A stretch of 64,000 nucleotides of DNA. Origin: Cladophialophora immunda. Its lineage: Eukaryota; Ascomycota; Eurotiomycetes; Chaetothyriales; Herpotrichiellaceae. Shown here piece after piece: positions 44,871-56,805 of the stretch. The translations under genes and the position numbers were made by a program. Each line of letters opens with the position of its first letter. Positions within the stretch are counted from its first letter, which is position 1. Under the pieces are notes generated by a model. It worked only from the letters and a program-made list of their open reading frames with translations, was not told where the DNA came from and searched no databases. The DNA is taken from NCBI RefSeq assembly GCF_000835495.1, contig NW_015622541.1, forward strand, positions 1,798,001-1,862,000. Reading direction: 5' to 3'.

Positions 44871-46183
44871 CCTTGTGCACCACCAATTCCTCTAACGAGA
44901 ATTGCTCTCTAATCTGTTCTTCCTTTTTCCCTTTTTCTTTTCTTTCTTCCCCCCTTCTCACCCACCCTCTTCTGCCGTCTCCCGTCAATTTTCCGATCAC
45001 CTCTTCCCTGCTTACCCATTTCATCACCAAGTTTCCTCCGTACTACACCTTCGTCGTACCTTTGCGACCTGGCTCTTCCGTCCAACTGAGGGCAGAAAAA
45101 GAAACAAAAAAATCCAGAGCACACGGAGAAAGAGATTGGCATTAGACATCTGTTCCTTTACTCTCTTACCCGGGTCTCCCCCTCGCCTGGTGTCCTTTTC
45201 GCTCTTCGCTCATCCTGCGCCCAAAAAACGGCGTGGCTTGGAAAGCTGCAAAAGCCATACCTACTGTAGCACCCCCAGGGGCCATACCCGACTACATCTT
45301 GATCCTCGGTCGGGACTACCTTTCTTCTACTAGGGTCTCTCCAAGAAGACGGCCTACCCTCTGGCCAACGGGCGTTCCAGAACGAACAGCTACCTGCCAG
45401 AAGTGGCAGCCTACCAATCCCGTGGCTCCTCGTACTGCCACCCTGCACGCTTGAAAGCGCTCGTGGCCGCCAACCACCATTGCCGCCCACCCACCTGTGA
45501 CGTGCAAAAACTTTGAGGGGTGTTCGTCTCGCTCGGTCGGCCTGTGGCCAAAGTATCTATTTTCTCCCTCGGTCGTCGACTCTGGCGCATTTTCGCGACT
45601 TTGTTACTGTTGGTATATTGACTCAGGTAAGTGTACGAGCCTCGCGCCGATGTTGTCGTTCCTCTTAGACATTGCTCCATGTCGCAAATACAATACCCCC
45701 AAGTACTAAAAGCTGCATAGAATACTAGATTCGAGCTTTGCTCATGTACATGATCTCTTAAAACTCCCGACCATCTTCCTTAATTGCCACCTTCCTGGGA
45801 TCTTGTGTACAGTCTTTACCATTTGTGCCTGGAGCATCGGATTCCTCTTTTCAGATCCGCCTGGAGCGCGACAGTACCTGCGGGATTTCCTCACCTTGAG
45901 CGGCTCGGCGCATTTGACGCCATCTTCAGGGATTGGACACACATGGTACATTGAATCCAACCTTCAAAAGACCTGCTGCCGAGGGCAATTTCAGAGAACC
46001 ACAATATATTACCCGAACCCGAGCATATTCCCTGCGACGCAGCTGTTTCGCGCACGCTCCTTTCCCAACTGGCTTTCCCGTCCCACTCTCCATTACTCGA
46101 GGATTCGCCTGGTAGAGACGGTATTAAGGAAGTCGTTCTCAGACAAAGTGACCAGAGCTGAAGGCAATAGACTCTGAAGACAG
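44871..46183 (+). promoter_or_regulatory. Promoter and long 5' leader of the C2H2 regulator
   Basis: Strongly pyrimidine-rich from 44880 to 45060 (fungal core-promoter character). A consensus donor actcag|gtaagt at 45627, with a plausible acceptor tttcag ending at 45854, suggests a 5'-UTR intron of about 228 nt. Several ATGs lie between 45627 and 46183, so upstream ORFs may regulate translation, as is common for long-leader fungal transcription factors. Confidence 0.4.
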
Positions 46184-49100
46184 ATGGCGGCGATAGTGGA
46201 GGAAGATACCAAGTCTCCCGTCGACACCATGGACGTGGCGTCGCCCGAGGCGGCTTCTGCTGAGGGAACTTCAAGTGAGATTGCGGAAGCTGCTGTGTCA
46301 GAAAAGGGTAAGTCTTTTCAGGAGACAGCTCGCCTTTCTGTGTTTGATGCTCATTCCCGTTTCTCAGCAAATAAGCCGCCAGCCAACAAGGCTCTGTCGA
46401 CCAAGGTTTCCACTGCGTCCAAAAACATCATGCCAAATCCCGCCTTTCCTCCCCCAAAGACAGACAAGCCCCGTCCTCATGTGTGCTTAACCTGTATGCG
46501 ATCCTTTGCTCGTCTGGAGCATCTGAAAAGGCATGAGCGATCTCACACCAAGGAGAAACCATTTGCGTGTCCCGAATGTACTCGCTGCTTCGCCAGGCGT
46601 GACCTGTTACTCCGACATCAGCAGAAACTCCACTCTTCCACCACACCATCAGCACGGCCCCGGTCTGGACGAAGGGAAAGTGTTGCGGGAGTTGCCACTG
46701 GCCGTGTACGCAAGAATTCCACCGCGAGCAGCACGACGCCAATGCGACCGAGAGCGAACACTGTCAGCCATGTGGATTCTGCCACTCGGAGGCTGAGCAT
46801 ACTGTCTGATTCCGTTGGCAACTTCGGGCGCCAACCCTTGCCCAGCCATAACCACCATAACAGCATGTCGGCCATATCGAGTCTTCATACCTATCAATAC
46901 CGCGGCGTCAACAGCCATCAGCATGCCTCGAATCTGCCAAAGTTGGAGACCCTCGGACTGTCGTCTGACATCTCAGGCGGCCTCCGCACGGCGCCTCCCT
47001 TTGGAGGGTTCGGTGCCGAATTTGGAAATGGTTTCGACTGCGACCAGGGAAATACCATCAACCCTCACGCACTGCATATGACCAACTTGCAAGGGCTGGG
47101 CGTTGATTCGTCGGTTTCGCCTTTCCAACAGATGTTTCCTGGTATGACTGCTTCCCAAGCCATGGCTGACGACGATGCGAATTTCGACTGGATGACTTTG
47201 GGCTTCGAGAACCAGATGTCCTTCGCTCAGGCCAATGAGAACGCCATCGATGACTCTTCACCCTCGGCTATGAGCACCAATAGTCCGGCTCCTGTGAATG
47301 ACATAAACGGTGACCCAAATATTGCAGCAATGCAACAGGCTCCGGTTTCTGCGGGTAACATGTGGTCCACCACTCTTGCAGCCCACGTACCTTTATTGAA
47401 CAGTCCTATGAGTATCGAAATGCTGTCCAACTTTAATGATGTCGTCAACGCTTCAATGAGTACCGTGTCGCCAAAATCCTTACTTGGTCACGCAACGGCT
47501 ATGGATATCAGCCTTCCAACTCCGCCGGACTTTGCCTCGATGGACGCTTCCGCCATGCAGTCGACCCCCCAATTTACTGGTTACCAGCTCTCCTTCGCTG
47601 GAGATGGTCCTGCCTCTACTACTTCCACCAACTCACTGGACAGTAGCCTTCGACAGAGCTCGATCACAACCATGTCCTCCGATCTGGTCAATGATAATAT
47701 TCGGAATGTTTTGATCGCCGGCCTCTCTCAGAATTCAGGCTTTGGACAACGCAAGTACTCTCAACCAGCAATCAGTTCGCCGCTGTCTCCAGGCTCCAAT
47801 ACACGAACGAAAGGGTTCAACGCTAGCACTTTTCCGAGCACACACGAGTTGCAGCGATATGTTTCTGCCTATATCAAATACTTTCATCCCCACCTCCCTT
47901 TTCTACACGTCCCGACACTCAACTTTGAATCGTCAGACTATACTACTCCAATCAGGCTGGTGTCTGGCCATTCTCAATTTGGCCAGGCCTCTGTAGCTGG
48001 AGGAGGCAGTTGCTTGATCCTAGCGATCGCGGCCATTGGGGCCCTATATGAACACGAGGTGTCTCAGTCGAGAGAGCTCTTCGAGTGCGCCAAGCGTTTG
48101 ATCAGCAGTTACCTCGAAGAAAGGCGCAAGGCCAACCTGACCAAAACCCAATTTGGCCCTCGACACTCTGCTGAGCGAGAAGATACGCCGCTTTGGCTGG
48201 TCCAGGCTATGTTATTGAACGTGATTTATGGCCACAATTGTGGCGACAAAACAGCAGCTGAGCTTGCGAGCAACCATTGTGCTGCCCTGGTAAGCCTTGC
48301 TCGCGGTGCCGAGCTCGCGAAGCCTTCTCAGGGCTACAGCGGAACAAGCGTCGTCGATGGGAACATCAACGTCCCGATGGGTGGAATGCCCAACAATGGC
48401 TGGAGCTCGATGATCAGCGAAATGGACGATTCTGACTGGTTGGAATGGAAGGTCATGGAAGAACGCAAGCGAACTTTGTACGCGGTCTTTATCCTTTCGA
48501 GCATGCTTGTGACAGCTTACAATCATCCTCCCGCGCTCACCAATTCTGAAATCCGCTTGAACCTGCCCTGCGCCGAAGAACTTTGGGCTGCCGAGTCTGC
48601 GCAAACATGGCGTAACTTGGGAGGACCCGGTGCCGAAACGGGCGCTCTTACCTTTGCCGCTTCATTGACACATTTACTCATGTCCGCGCACAGACAACGC
48701 CGGCGGAACAGTAACGGCAACGCAGTCGGGCTTGCGCCCGAGCTAGAACTCACCCCAAGCACATTCGGTTGCTTAATCCTGATCAACGCTTTACATAACT
48801 ACATCTGGGAAACACGACAACGGCACCTGGGCCGGCAATGGACCGCAAGCGAGACGGAGCAGATGCATGCACATATCGAACCAGCACTCACCGCCTGGGA
48901 GGCGGCATGGGCGAGCAACCCCAAGCATAGCATCGAACGACCCAATCCATTTGGCGATGGTCCCTTGTCCGCGGATTGCGTCCCTTTGCTTGACCTCGCT
49001 TACATCCGACTGTTTGTCAATTTCGGCAGATCCAAGGAGGCTTTCTGGCAGCGAGACTACGATGCCATGGCGGAAGAGCTAGCCAAGGGCTCGGAAGCAG

Positions 49101-49816
49101 TTCCAGGGCAGGAAACGGGCAAATCAGACCAACCCAGTAACTCTCCAACTCAAAAGCCAGAGACAAAGAATCAAGAGCAAATGCCAACTCCTGTGGAAGA
49201 TGGCATGAAAGTGGAACCAGGAGAACACGAGCAAGAAGGCCGGAAATCCCACTCATCTCGGCGCGAACGACATCTTCGGAAGGCAGCATTCTACGCCGCC
49301 GATTCCTTGGCCATGTCAGACAAACTCGGTCTGAGTTTTGCTGAACATACCTCTCGAGAGCTACCAACGCAGTCTGCAATGTGTGCATTTGACTGTGCAC
49401 AAGTCCTAGCAGAGTGGATCGCAACTGTCCAAGAACGGGTTGGCAAATACCTAGGCGTCATCGGGCGCGATGAAATGAACCTGGTAGAAGTACCAGGCAT
49501 ACTGCTCCTCGAGGATGAGGACCGGACGCTGATTCAGAAGATCGACGAGATCCTGACGAGTGCAGAACACAAGGTCGAAACTCAGGGGGGATTTGATCTC
49601 TCTGCGGCACGAGAAGGAGGCCACGGCAGCAGAATCCTTGCACTGACGGCGTACATCCTAGGAAGGGATTCCGTATGGCCTGGTGAGTCAATCCTTACGC
49701 GTGATAATAAGATGTGCTAATCCTCTGTCACAGTCTTCAAGCTCATGGCGCGGTCGCTGGAGACCCAGGCAGGGCATATCAAAGAGCGAGCATTGGCTTC
49801 AGTTTCGAACTCGTGA
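46184..49816 (+). CDS. C2H2 zinc-finger / fungal-trans transcription factor
   Basis: Three exons: 46184-46307, 46368-49682 and 49734-49816, 1173 residues. The first intron (60 nt, gtaagt...ctcag) is a stop-free multiple of three. The second (51 nt, gtgagt...cacag) replaces an early stop with the tail [20 protein letters not shown]. Two adjacent C2H2 fingers start at Cys81: [18 protein letters not shown] then [19 protein letters not shown], the ADR1-type pair. A Ser/Asn/Gln-rich middle region follows, then a fungal-specific transcription factor domain (PF04082-like) from about residue 545 ([19 protein letters not shown], then [50 protein letters not shown]). A polar, acidic insertion precedes the C-terminus. 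It is a nuclear DNA-binding regulator; its targets are not readable. The exact orthologue is uncertain. Confidence 0.9.
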
Positions 49817-52181
49817 CGACGTCCAGCGAAGCGCAGACTCCGATCTCGAGGTCAGTCGTCTTGACGAATATGATTATTCTTCTTTCTGCAACTGCGACAG
49901 ATGCAGGCTTGATTGGAACACTAGTTTTAATTTTGACCCCGACTCTTGACGAAGCCAGTCGATATGATTTATCAGGACATATGATCAGTATATACCCCAC
50001 AGAGACACAACATGTGACGCGAAAAGTTTGCAGAAACGAGCCATTTCCGGCTCAGGGACATTTCAAAAGTGCGGGACTTCATGTATGAGGAGTACATATG
50101 GGACTTTGTCACAGGGGCGGCGGACTTCCAAATTTTTCTTGATGGGCGGCATGATTCTTAGCGAGCGACGCTATCGAAGAATGTAATTGTACTGTCGGGA
50201 GGAAGAGGTTGATGGACAAAAGCAATGAGTCGAAGGCGACCGACATGAGGCTCATCTGCACGACGGTCGATGAATTGGATGGTTTATCAATCGATTGGCT
50301 TTCTCTGCTGAAGGTGGATAGGATTTCGTGGATGACTGAGAGCCTAGCAGCCTGAATCTTGCACTGGGACGAAAGCAATAATATGCAGGATCAAGCCAGA
50401 GAAACTGCGCATATGTGGCCAGAGCTGGTTGCTTCTTCCTCTCCGTCCTGCTCGTATCTGCAGGATCAAGTCATGCGTCGCAGTGGCAGCAGTGTGTTTT
50501 TTTCTTCTTCTGGTGGAATTGATGCACAACATTGGCGGACCTTGGCCATGAGTGGACGATAGGTCGCTATCAGGTCCGGTCACATGGTTGGCCTTGGGCA
50601 CCCTGAGGTGAATCGAAGCGAGACCAGAGTACCAATAACCGGGCAGCGACTCGAGGGACTACAGCCTCGAAGGATGTGATTAGTCCTTGTGCAGACCAGT
50701 CGGTCAGTCTGGCAAGCGGTCAGAACGATCTGCACCGGAAATGGCGGTTCAGTAGGCCCAGTGATTCATGTAGCCAAGGCCGTCCATTCTTCTTAAATCG
50801 AGGACCCTTGAGTCCACGGACCAACCATGAAGCGCCCTGGTAGAATCGATATGCCGCTCTCTCTTGGGGGAGTCCTAGGGGCCTTGCGGTGGGAGGGGTC
50901 GAGAGCGGAGGATGAGAAGACAGCGATAAGAGGACGTGCAGTGGCTAGAAGAGGGGTTTCACCGAATTCGTGTCTCGTCGAGCGTCGTCTGTCTTCCAAG
51001 GCTTGATAGGAGATAGATGAAGAACGTGAAGGAAATAAATTTAGTGGCGTTGGCTCCCGACCCAGAGATACCAGTGGTGCCAGTAGTGGTTCTCGTACTC
51101 GTCCTCGTAGGAATCAAGCCGAGTGCCCGATGCGCAGGCGTGGCGTGGGCGCGGCGCCCGTTTCTAGTTAGTTCGGGCACTGGCACAAGGGCAGCTAACT
51201 GCCTGCGGTCAACTGTGGGTGGTCAACTGGCTCCACACAGGGCGCATGCTGGTGGAGCGTGGGCGGCGTGGGCGTCGATATCAGTCCCCCAAGTTCACAT
51301 ATCAGCAGTACCACGGTGGACTTGGGCACGTACCTACTCCGTGGTTGCCATGCCGCAGTGCCACGCTCTCGCCAACCCCCCAAGCCCTCCAAGGGGCCAC
51401 CCAACACCACCGGATCTCCATTCGACAAGGCTCGGCGCCTTATTAAGATCCCGGCTCAGCTAATTATTACCCTCTAAAAAAAACAAACTCCTCACGTCAA
51501 TCTTGATTGTCACTCTTTATCCCCATAGATACACCCGGCACCCAAGACTTCTCCTTGCTGAGTGTGCTTTTTCCTCAATTGGCACGGCAGGACCTCAATC
51601 ATCTTTGCCCAATCTTCTCTCAAGGATCATTTCTTCAACTGCAGCACGCTTTCCCGACTAAAGCCTTCCCCTCCCCACCGAACTCATCTCAGCACCGGAG
51701 TTCCACCACAGCACATATAGCAGACCCCGGGGCGGGTTTTCCTTCCCCCTTCTTACCTCTCGATCCTTTCATTCATCTACCACTGCACTGTGCCTCCCCG
51801 ATCTGGAGTCTTTACACTCACTATAGAACCCTCCCACCGCCGCACCCGGTAGACCGACCCCTTTCGAGATAGACTCGCGACTATTCGTCCCACTCCAACC
51901 ACACATGCTGGCAGACGCTCTCTGAATGCGGTGGGTTCTGCATCACGATCTTCACCAAAGAGAAGGAAACGACTGGGGATAGTACTGCCGAGGAGGCAAT
52001 ATAACTTTCTTGTCGATATAAATCAATATCTGTGTATATTTTAGAAATACATACGGGAGGGGATCTGTCACTTGGAGCAAACAATCTGGCTACAGTTCAG
52101 TTTCTCGTTGTCGAGCCAAACCTGCCGCCAAAGACCTTTGCAACTTCGTACGACTCCTAGGTTTCACGACATCTGTGCCAG
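49817..52181. other. Intergenic with Nha1 promoter and leader
   Basis: 2.4 kb. The left 1.6 kb holds no supported gene. From 51480 the plus strand becomes C/T-rich with short A tracts (51475-51484), typical of a fungal promoter and leader, running to the ATG at 52182. Confidence 0.45.
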
Positions 52182-55100
52182 ATGGCGTGGTCGCAGCTCA
52201 CCATAGACAAACCACATTTGGTGTACATCATCCTGGGCGGGTTCACCAGCATATTCATGCTATGCTCGCTTTTCATCAAGGAGAAACTGTACATTGGCGA
52301 AGCAACGGTTGCGACAATATGCGGCGTCATATTTGGACCCCATGCGGCAAATCTCATCAACCCTCTGACCTGGGGTAACACCGACCAAGTCACCCTCGAA
52401 TTCTCCCGCATCGTCCTGGTTGTTCAGTGTTTCGCCGTCGGCGTCGAGTTGCCCAAGGCGTACATGGAAAGGCACTGGAAGTCGGTCGTGTTCCTCCTGG
52501 TCCCAGTCATGACTTTTGGTTGGCTGGTCACCAGTCTCTTCATCTGGTGGATGGTTGTCCCTCTCAGCTGGCTGGAGTCTCTGGTCGTTGCGGCTTGCGT
52601 CACCGCCACCGATCCGGTCCTGGCATCATCGGTCGTGGGAAAGGGCAAGTTCGCAAAACGAGTGCCCAAACATCTTCGAGACGTCCTATCTGCCGAATCC
52701 GGTTGCAACGACGGGATGGCTTTTCCATTCATTTATCTGTCCCTCTACTTGGTTAGGTACCACCTGCGGGCCGGAGAGGTTATCTTTCATTGGACGTGCT
52801 ACACGATCCTCTACGAGTGTATCTTTGGCGCTTTCTACGGCGTCATGGTCGGATACATTGGCCGTCACGCCATCAAATTCGCCGAGCGAAAAGGCTTGAT
52901 TGACCGCGAAAGTTTCCTTGTATTCTATTTCGTCCTGGCCTTGTTCTGTGCCGGTTCTGGGAGTCTGTTGGGGATGGACGATCTTCTGATTGGATTTGCT
53001 GCTGGAGTCGGGTTTTCGAACGACGGTTGGTTCACCGAGAAGACCGAGGAGTCCCATGTGTCCAACGTCATCGATTTGCTCCTCAACTTGGCCTACTTTG
53101 TTTACTTTGGAACCATCATCCCTTGGGATCAGTACAATGCGCGCGCGTTCGGCCTCGTTCCCTGGCGGCTTGTCGTGATTTCGATCATGGTCATCTTGTT
53201 CCGTCGGATACCTGCCATGTTGGCACTGAAACCACTCATTCCCGACGTCAAAACTTGGCGCGAGGCTTTGTTTGCCGGTCATTTTGGGCCCATTGGGGTC
53301 GGTGCCATCTTTGCAGCAATCCTGGCACGTGCAGAATTGGAAACAGACGGAACGATCCCGTTGGCCAAGCTCCCGGAATCGAACGAGGAGTTTCTGCTCA
53401 TCTACCTTATATGGCCCCTGGTCACGTTCATGGTCATCTCATCGATTCTCGTACATGGATCCTCCATTGCCGTCTTCACCTTGGGCAAGCGGATCAACAC
53501 TCTAACAATCACTCTATCATACACTCAGGACAACGAGAAAGGCCCTGCATGGATGCAGCGACTCCCCAGAATTACGTCTCAGTCACGGTCCATGTCGCGC
53601 CGGGAGAGCTCGGAGTTGGACATTGACGAGAAGTTGGAGATTCCGCCTGGGGAACTCCCTCCGATTGGAATCCCCAAGCTCCATCTCCGGCGACAGCGGG
53701 AAGACGAGTATGAGAAGAGGCCGGGCTCTAGGTCCTCGAGCCATGGCAGAGCACGGAGGCGGAGGCGGCGGGATAGAGATCTCGAAGAACGGCTTGGAGG
53801 ACCTGTCAGCCAGAGTGCCATTGCCCCGTCAAGACTTAGTGAGCCCGCACTCGTGCAACAGGAGTCCGGGTCGGACACATTGTTCGATAAGTCCGGCGAA
53901 CCTTCGCCACAAAGTCGTCAAGACCGCCTTGGGGTCGTGTCACCATCCTCATCCCCAGAGCGCCATGAGCTTGAAGCAGAGCAGGAGACCGAGACTGAGA
54001 GAGTCCCCGTCCGCCGCAGACGGTCTCCACCACCTCCGGACCTGGCTGCAGACGTCGAGGCATATGAGGAAGGTGACAATATTGTGGTCGAGGATGAGGA
54101 AGGAAACGTGATAGACACGATTGACGCCAGTCACATGTCTCCAGAAGAAAAGGCTGAGGCCATCGAGAAAGCGCGAAACCGGCTGGCGAAGGACGAATCC
54201 GGGCAATTCGCAAAACACAAGCATGAGTCACACTCCAGAAACGAAGGGGACGAGGTGGAGGAGGAGATTGAACAAGCCGTCATGCCCAAAAGTATGCGTC
54301 AGAGATTTGATCAATGGAAAGGGTTCGGCAGAAGGAAGGAGGGAGATGCAGAACCTTCGAGCTCCAAGCAGGCCGAACGAAAGCGAGGTCCAGCTCATGC
54401 TTACCAGTTTGGCAATACGGTTATTGTCGAAGACGAGGACGGCGAAGTCATCAAGACATACAACATCCCTAGCGAAAGTGGTGGCGGCGACAAGACGAGG
54501 GAGCAGCAAATGCGGGATGGGCTGCGCCGCATGAGCACGTGGGTTGGTTTGGGCCGACAAACTGGAACAGCAGCTCCAGCAGTTCCCAGTACAGCTGCTC
54601 CGGTACCATCAGAGAAAGAAGACCACGACTTGAAGGAGGAAGTTGTGAAAAAGCGAGACTTCAAGAGACGCATTAGCGATGCTTCTTCTGACGACGGCTT
54701 GAGAATGACCATCTCCAGGGCTGATCAATACGGCTTGACCGGGTTGCAAAAGAAAACGCGAGATGCCCCTGGGACTATTGCATTAGGGTCTGGCCGACGA
54801 CTGTCGACAAGGGACTTCATCAAACAAATGCAGCAGCTGGACCCTAAGAATAAGATTCGAGAAGTTGAACGGAGTGACGCCACTGAAGACATTAAACGAG
54901 AAGTGCGAAGAGCCGCGAAAATGGAAAGAGAGGGACTTGATGAGCTGACTCCGCCCGAGGAGAGTCCAGCGCGTGGCCGGACCGAGACAAACATCGGCGG
55001 TGCCTCAGCCGCCGGCCGCCCTGATGCTGGCAGAAGAACTACGAGTGAGCAAGAGGCCGAAGACTATTTCAGCCCCCACCGGCGTCCGAGACCCGATCGA

Positions 55101-55592
55101 CTGACCACCCGAGACCGCACCCAAACAGTGAGCGAAGAGAGTGAAGAAGACGAGGAGGAAGCAGAGGAAGAGGAGGGGGGACATATTCCGACTCACAATG
55201 TGAGATCGAGCGTGGTGAGACACGGCAAAGGTCAGACGGCGGCAGACTTGCGCAGGAGACACCTGGCGAGGATCCGATCCGAAGAGGAAGAGGAGAACGA
55301 CGATGAAGGAGAAACCGCCGCGGAAAAGCGACGTCGACTGGCCGCATTGGGTTTGGGTGGCGGAGATGAAGATTCAAGCAGCGACAGTGACGAAGACGAG
55401 CCGCGTCGAACCGAGGCCGCCGTGCCAGAACCCACACAAGAAGCGTCGTCGTCTTCTGCCCAACCTAAAGCTCGCATTCAATGGGGCGGCGAGAGGGGGC
55501 GAGAGAAGAAAGACCCCTATGACATCTACGCGGGCGACCCGATTGTTGGCGCTGCAAGGAAACTGAGAGGGATGATGAAGAAGAGAACTTGA
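52182..55592 (+). CDS. nha1: Plasma-membrane Na+(K+)/H+ antiporter, Nha1 type
   Basis: Single exon, 1136 residues. The first 440 residues form a CPA1-type antiporter with about 12 membrane segments. It begins with the fungal Nha1 signature HLVYIILGGFTSIFMLCSLF. The ion-binding site is visible as VAACVTATDPVLASSVVGKG (the T-D-P motif). AESGCNDGMAFPFIYLSLYL carries the conserved N-D pair. GHFGPIGVGAIFAAILAR is the conserved late segment. It exports Na+ or K+ in exchange for protons and sets cytosolic pH and salt tolerance. The 690-residue cytosolic tail is highly charged, with Arg/Ser-rich (SRSSSHGRARRRRRRDRDLE) and acidic blocks. It also contains two copies of a V-E-D-E-x-G-x-V-I-x-T motif near residues 635 and 748. 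The tail length is like yeast Nha1 and likely regulatory. Confidence 0.93.
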   Translation: MAWSQLTIDKPHLVYIILGGFTSIFMLCSLFIKEKLYIGEATVATICGVIFGPHAANLINPLTWGNTDQVTLEFSRIVLVVQCFAVGVELPKAYMERHWKSVVFLLVPVMTFGWLVTSLFIWWMVVPLSWLESLVVAACVTATDPVLASSVVGKGKFAKRVPKHLRDVLSAESGCNDGMAFPFIYLSLYLVRYHLRAGEVIFHWTCYTILYECIFGAFYGVMVGYIGRHAIKFAERKGLIDRESFLVFYFVLALFCAGSGSLLGMDDLLIGFAAGVGFSNDGWFTEKTEESHVSNVIDLLLNLAYFVYFGTIIPWDQYNARAFGLVPWRLVVISIMVILFRRIPAMLALKPLIPDVKTWREALFAGHFGPIGVGAIFAAILARAELETDGTIPLAKLPESNEEFLLIYLIWPLVTFMVISSILVHGSSIAVFTLGKRINTLTITLSYTQDNEKGPAWMQRLPRITSQSRSMSRRESSELDIDEKLEIPPGELPPIGIPKLHLRRQREDEYEKRPGSRSSSHGRARRRRRRDRDLEERLGGPVSQSAIAPSRLSEPALVQQESGSDTLFDKSGEPSPQSRQDRLGVVSPSSSPERHELEAEQETETERVPVRRRRSPPPPDLAADVEAYEEGDNIVVEDEEGNVIDTIDASHMSPEEKAEAIEKARNRLAKDESGQFAKHKHESHSRNEGDEVEEEIEQAVMPKSMRQRFDQWKGFGRRKEGDAEPSSSKQAERKRGPAHAYQFGNTVIVEDEDGEVIKTYNIPSESGGGDKTREQQMRDGLRRMSTWVGLGRQTGTAAPAVPSTAAPVPSEKEDHDLKEEVVKKRDFKRRISDASSDDGLRMTISRADQYGLTGLQKKTRDAPGTIALGSGRRLSTRDFIKQMQQLDPKNKIREVERSDATEDIKREVRRAAKMEREGLDELTPPEESPARGRTETNIGGASAAGRPDAGRRTTSEQEAEDYFSPHRRPRPDRLTTRDRTQTVSEESEEDEEEAEEEEGGHIPTHNVRSSVVRHGKGQTAADLRRRHLARIRSEEEEENDDEGETAAEKRRRLAALGLGGGDEDSSSDSDEDEPRRTEAAVPEPTQEASSSSAQPKARIQWGGERGREKKDPYDIYAGDPIVGAARKLRGMMKKRT

Positions 55593-56124
55593 ACAATTTG
55601 TCGCCCTTTTGGAAGTCCGGACTGCCAGCTGCGGTCTCACCTGGTTCTGTTTTATGTCGCCATTTTGGAAAGATGGTGTGTGATGGTGATGATGGATGTC
55701 GACTTTTGGTGCACGTATTAGGGTCTGTAATGCCTTTTGTAGCGAGCTATGACGGAGTTCACGTAGAAATCGTATATGAATGCCTTTTGATACTGTGTCT
55801 CTTCCCAGATCTAGACCTGTCCTTCCTTGTCATGGAAGGGCGGTTCTCCTCGATCGCGCGGCTCGCCCGATCTTCGACCCAACGCCTGCCCTTGTGCCAT
55901 CCTCGCTGTTGATCAGTTCATGATTGCCAATCGCGGCCACCCCAGAATCATCCAGGTGTTACAAGTTGACGCCAATGGCGGTGGATCAAAGCGCAATTGT
56001 GTATTATTTGCAGCTGCTGCAGCTGCCACTGCTACTACTCTGCTGCTATGCAGCTGCTATGCTGCTCTGTTGCTGCTGCTGCTGCTGCTCCTCTGCTGCT
56101 GTTGCTGCTCTGCTGTTGCTGCTG
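55593..56124. other. 3' region of nha1 and start of triplet-rich DNA
   Basis: The last 120 bp are rich in CTG/CAG triplets. No gene supported before the probable minus-strand stop at 56127-56125. Confidence 0.4.
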
Positions 56125-56710
56125 CTAATTGCCCATCATGGGCGCATCTTCTGCAGCTTCTTCTGCTGCTGCTGCTGCTGCTTCATCAGAGAGCAGCACT
56201 AAAGCTGTCTCTGCAGCTTTAACGCGCGTTGCAGCATCCTGCAGGTCTTTCTCTGCCGCTGCCACTGCTCGGAAAGCCCGTCAAGAACGGACTTTTGCTG
56301 CTGCTGGCGCTGCCGCTTCGCTGCTGCTTGCATTAGTTAGTGTCTTGACAATCGTGCAATTATACATGGTAGGCCTCCGAGAGCAAAAATTGGCACAGTC
56401 TGACACGTTCTCGAGATGCGGAGGAGGTGGCCGTCAGATCAAATATAGTTGGCACTGTCAATAAGGACAGGGGTACCACTGTGTGTGATATGTCACAGTA
56501 ACCACCAGAGAGCCCTCTCGTCAGACTGTGCCATTTGTTTTTGACTTCGACTGGATTGGTATGTAAACTCACCATTGCTGCCGAAGTTGTTGTTGCTGCT
56601 GCTGCGCTTGGAGGACACTATATGTAAGATTGGTAAATGTATCCCTGAATCAACGGGAACTGTGAACTCACTGTTGTTGCTGTTGCTGTTGCTGTTGCTG
56701 TTGTTGCTGT

Positions 56711-56805
<95 letters not shown>

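Noticed and set aside
53027..53626. 199-codon frame inside nha1
   Set aside because: Shadow of the antiporter gene in another phase, with low-complexity His/Arg content.
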